In this document: positions 61,962 to 64,000 of the stretch, in pieces | How the letters are laid out: every line of letters begins with the position of its first letter | How positions within the stretch are numbered: position 1 is the first letter of the stretch | Source: an uncultured Draconibacterium sp. | GTDB lineage: Bacteria; Bacteroidota; Bacteroidia; Bacteroidales; Prolixibacteraceae | NCBI RefSeq assembly: GCF_963677155.1 | Contig: NZ_OY781884.1 | Location: forward strand, 1,978,501 to 2,042,500 | Length of the DNA: 64,000 nucleotides | Direction: 5' to 3' | Notes under the pieces: generated by a model | Told to the model about the DNA's origin: nothing | The model's input: only the letters and a program-made list of their open reading frames with translations | Databases searched by the model: none | Program-made: the position numbers and the translations under genes

Positions 61962-62660
61962 ATGAGTGAAAATCAATTTAAAGTTTTATTAGTTGATGAC
62001 GAGTTGGATATCCTCGAATTTCTGAGTTACAACCTTGAGAAAGAAGGATACGAGGTATTTACCGCCAGAAATGGTGCAGAAGCTATAAAGGTTGCAGAAA
62101 AACAGGTACCCCATCTCATTATACTCGACGTAATGATGCCGGAAATGGATGGAATTGCTGCATGTGAGGAGCTTCGAAAAATTCCGGCATTGAGCAGCAC
62201 CGTTATTGCCTTTTTAACTGCCCGCGGCGAAGACTATTCTCAAATTGCAGGTTTTGAGGCCGGAGCTGATGATTACATCACCAAACCGGTTCGGCCAAAA
62301 GTTTTGGTTAGCCGCGTAAAAGCCTTGTTAAAACGTACCGGCGAAGCTACTCAACCTGTTGAAGTAGTTGATACCAACACCGTAACAATTGGCAACCTGG
62401 TTATTGATAAAGAACGCTACCTTATTCGTATTGGCGATAATGAAATGATTTTGCCAAGAAAAGAATTTGAACTGCTTTCGCTTTTGGTTTCGAAACCAGG
62501 TAAAGTGTTTACCCGCGAGGAGATTTACTATTCGGTTTGGGGCGAAAACGTTGTGGTTGGCGACAGAACAATCGATGTTCATATACGTAAGCTACGCGAA
62601 AAAATTGGCAACGAGCACATCAAAACGCTCAAAGGAATTGGCTATAAATTTGTTGAATAA
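61962..62660 (+). CDS. phoB: PhoB-like response regulator
   Basis: The protein has 232 residues. The receiver domain has VDDELD, phospho-acceptor Asp56 (LIILDVMMPEMDG), Thr in AFLTARG and Lys in YITKPVRP. A linker precedes the winged helix (ILPRKEFELLSLLVSKPGKVFTREEI, DRTIDVHIRKLREKIG, IKTLKGIGYKFVE). VMMPEMDG and the domain ends match PhoB. It is the likely reader of the 11-bp repeats in this window, together with or in competition with the regulator at 43653. It follows phoR and ends at a terminator. Confidence 0.93.
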   Translation: MSENQFKVLLVDDELDILEFLSYNLEKEGYEVFTARNGAEAIKVAEKQVPHLIILDVMMPEMDGIAACEELRKIPALSSTVIAFLTARGEDYSQIAGFEAGADDYITKPVRPKVLVSRVKALLKRTGEATQPVEVVDTNTVTIGNLVIDKERYLIRIGDNEMILPRKEFELLSLLVSKPGKVFTREEIYYSVWGENVVVGDRTIDVHIRKLREKIGNEHIKTLKGIGYKFVE

Positions 62661-62682
62661 AAGTATAAGACATTATATAATG

Positions 62683-62709
62683 AAAGGGGCTTTTTAAAGT
62701 CCCTTTTTT
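62683..62709 (+). terminator. Terminator of phoRB
   Basis: AAAGGGGCTTT pairs with AAAGTCCCTTT (one G-T pair), followed by T. Confidence 0.8.
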
Positions 62710-62720
62710 ATTGGTACAGG

Positions 62721-63326
62721 TTACACAAGATAAAGTACAAGATAAAGTACAAGAAAGCCAAGTCCGTAGCCGGCTATCAGTTGTTTCAGATCGTGCTTAC
62801 CCAGAATAAGCCGTGCAGTTCCGATTAACCCCGACAGTAACACAACAATTAAAACCGAATAAACCGGGTTAACCCCATTTCGAAACGATAGTGCAAACAA
62901 GGTTCCGCTTAAACCTCCAATGGCTGCCATGTGGTTGCTGATCTTCCATTTTAGCGAAACAATAAGCAACACAACAAGCACCAACACCGAAGCAAGCATA
63001 AACAGTTTAAACTCGGGAACAGCCTGTACCTTTCGTAATAAAATAAAACCAAGGTAGTAAAAAACCGATGCGCTTAACAACGGAATTAGACGGTCGCGGC
63101 TGCCGGGCATATTAATATTAAAACGCGGATTTAGTGAGAGTACTGCCACCGAAAGCATCGGCAAAATACAGGTAGTAAAAAACACCACCAGCAGCACAAA
63201 ACGTTTAGCTTCCCATAAAAGCAGATCGAAATAAAATCCGGTATGCAGGAGCAAAAACATGCCAAGCGTCGGAATCAATACCGGGTGAAATATTATGGAT
63301 ATAATTCGGGCTATTCTCTCCGACAT
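62721..63326 (-). CDS. PAP2-like integral membrane protein
   Basis: The protein has 201 residues and about six membrane helices. SRDRLIPLLSA, KISNHMAAIGGLSG and ARLILGKHDLKQLIAGYGLGF correspond to the three PAP2 motifs (KxxxxxxRP, PSGH, SRxxxxxHxxxD). PSGH is replaced by ISNH and the final Asp is shifted, so activity is uncertain. Members of this Bacteroidota group are annotated as PAP2-family phosphatases, perhaps acting on undecaprenyl or lipid phosphates. The stop of rpoN is 1 bp before its start, so the two are translationally coupled. Confidence 0.7.
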   Translation of the reverse strand: MSERIARIISIIFHPVLIPTLGMFLLLHTGFYFDLLLWEAKRFVLLVVFFTTCILPMLSVAVLSLNPRFNINMPGSRDRLIPLLSASVFYYLGFILLRKVQAVPEFKLFMLASVLVLVVLLIVSLKWKISNHMAAIGGLSGTLFALSFRNGVNPVYSVLIVVLLSGLIGTARLILGKHDLKQLIAGYGLGFLVLYLVLYLV

Positions 63327-63327
63327 C

Positions 63328-64000
63328 TTATAACTCTTTTCGTAAACGAGCTACCGAAATTCCCAGCTGCTCGCGGTATTTTGCAACAGTTCTTCGCGCA
63401 ATATTGTACGATTTTTCTTTGAGAATCTTCGCCAGTTTCTCATCGGTTAAAGGCTTGCGTTTATCCTCGCTTTCAATACATTCCTGGAGAATTTTTTTGA
63501 TTTCGCGCGTTGATACCTCTTCACCGTCGTCTTTTGCCAAACCTTCGGAAAAGAAATATTTCAGTGGGTAAATTCCAAAATGCGTTTGAATGTATTTACT
63601 GTTCGAAACCCTTGATATAGTTGAAATATCGAGCCCGGTTCTCTCGGCAATGTCTTTTAAAATCATCGGACGAAGTTTTGTTTCGTCGCCTTCCTGAAAA
63701 TATTCTTTCTGAAAGCTGATAATCTCCGACATAGTAAGCAACAAAGTAGTTTGTCGCTGATGTATTGCATCGATAAACCATTTGGCCGAATCCAGCTTTT
63801 GTTTCACAAAACTTACCGCTTCTTTGTCGGTTTTTTGTGCTTTCTGGTTTTGGCTCATGGTTCTAAGCATCTCAGAATAGGTGTCGTTGATTTTTAGCTC
63901 CGGAACATTACTTTGATTTAACGAAAGACTTAACTCCCCGTCAACCAACTCCAGCATAAAATCGGGAATAATATGCTGATTCGATTTATTTAAAGGATTA
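63328..64000 (-). CDS. rpoN: RNA polymerase sigma-54 factor (C-terminal part, runs off the right edge)
   Basis: The open frame continues to the window edge (NPLNKSNQHIIPDFMLELVD), so only the C-terminal 224 residues are present. They include the core-binding and DNA-binding regions: LRPMILKDIAERTGLDISTISRVSNSKYIQT and the RpoN box ARRTVAKYREQLG close to the C-terminus. Sigma-54 directs RNA polymerase to -24/-12 promoters and needs AAA+ activators. It is cotranscribed with the PAP2-like gene downstream. Confidence 0.95.
   Translation of the reverse strand, partial: NPLNKSNQHIIPDFMLELVDGELSLSLNQSNVPELKINDTYSEMLRTMSQNQKAQKTDKEAVSFVKQKLDSAKWFIDAIHQRQTTLLLTMSEIISFQKEYFQEGDETKLRPMILKDIAERTGLDISTISRVSNSKYIQTHFGIYPLKYFFSEGLAKDDGEEVSTREIKKILQECIESEDKRKPLTDEKLAKILKEKSYNIARRTVAKYREQLGISVARLRKEL

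Overview
This 64 kb window comes from the chromosome of a Bacteroidota bacterium, probably a marine or sediment member of the Marinilabiliales/Prolixibacteraceae type. The organism guess rests on several things: type IX secretion parts (PorP/SprF, an SprB-like giant protein, GldK, sorting domains), TonB-dependent receptors with an N-terminal carboxypeptidase-regulatory domain, a DUF4249 lipoprotein, TAnnTTTG-type promoter elements and moderately AT-rich DNA. The species is inference; the phylum is well supported.

Layout. 1-8.5 kb holds housekeeping and stress genes: the end of a creatininase-family gene, a beta-barrel protein, a DEAD-box RNA helicase, two unknown lipoproteins (one decayed), an OsmC/peroxiredoxin pair, a Tat-exported Gfo/Idh/MocA oxidoreductase and a CAT-anticodon tRNA. 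8.9-18 kb holds a GldK-like lipoprotein and, on the other strand, a 2257-residue SprB-like adhesin with its PorP/SprF partner. 19-22.3 kb is a tightly overlapping operon of TM2, LolA-like, YidD-like and two TPR/membrane-hairpin proteins. 22.7-33.5 kb holds a thymidylate-synthase-like protein with Ser at the catalytic Cys position, a TonB receptor/DUF4249 pair, a methyltransferase, PhnA, trpS, ybaK, trpB2 behind a putative Trp-codon attenuator, and lipoate ligase.

33.5-62.7 kb looks like a phosphate-starvation island. It holds two histidine kinase/response regulator pairs (the second PhoR/PhoB-like), two PiT transporters with a C-terminal PhoU-like extension, a beta-propeller phytase with its TonB receptor and a glycosyltransferase, a second TonB receptor with a duplicated beta-helix lipoprotein, a porin with a related lipoprotein, and small secreted proteins. 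Upstream of most of these units lie direct repeats of an ATTACA-like motif at exact 11-bp spacing, as expected of PhoB-type operators. I propose they define the local Pho regulon.

Within this island, 47.2-50.5 kb is foreign-looking. Three unrelated AT-rich genes (thioredoxin-like, AlbA_2 domain, small membrane protein) all lie on the minus strand. Each is followed by an imperfect inverted repeat of about 73-133 bp bounded by GTTAGGC/GTTATGC-like boxes, resembling integron attC sites. A 21-bp minisatellite lies beside them. No integrase is in the window. The right end carries a PAP2-like membrane protein and the 3' part of rpoN (sigma-54).
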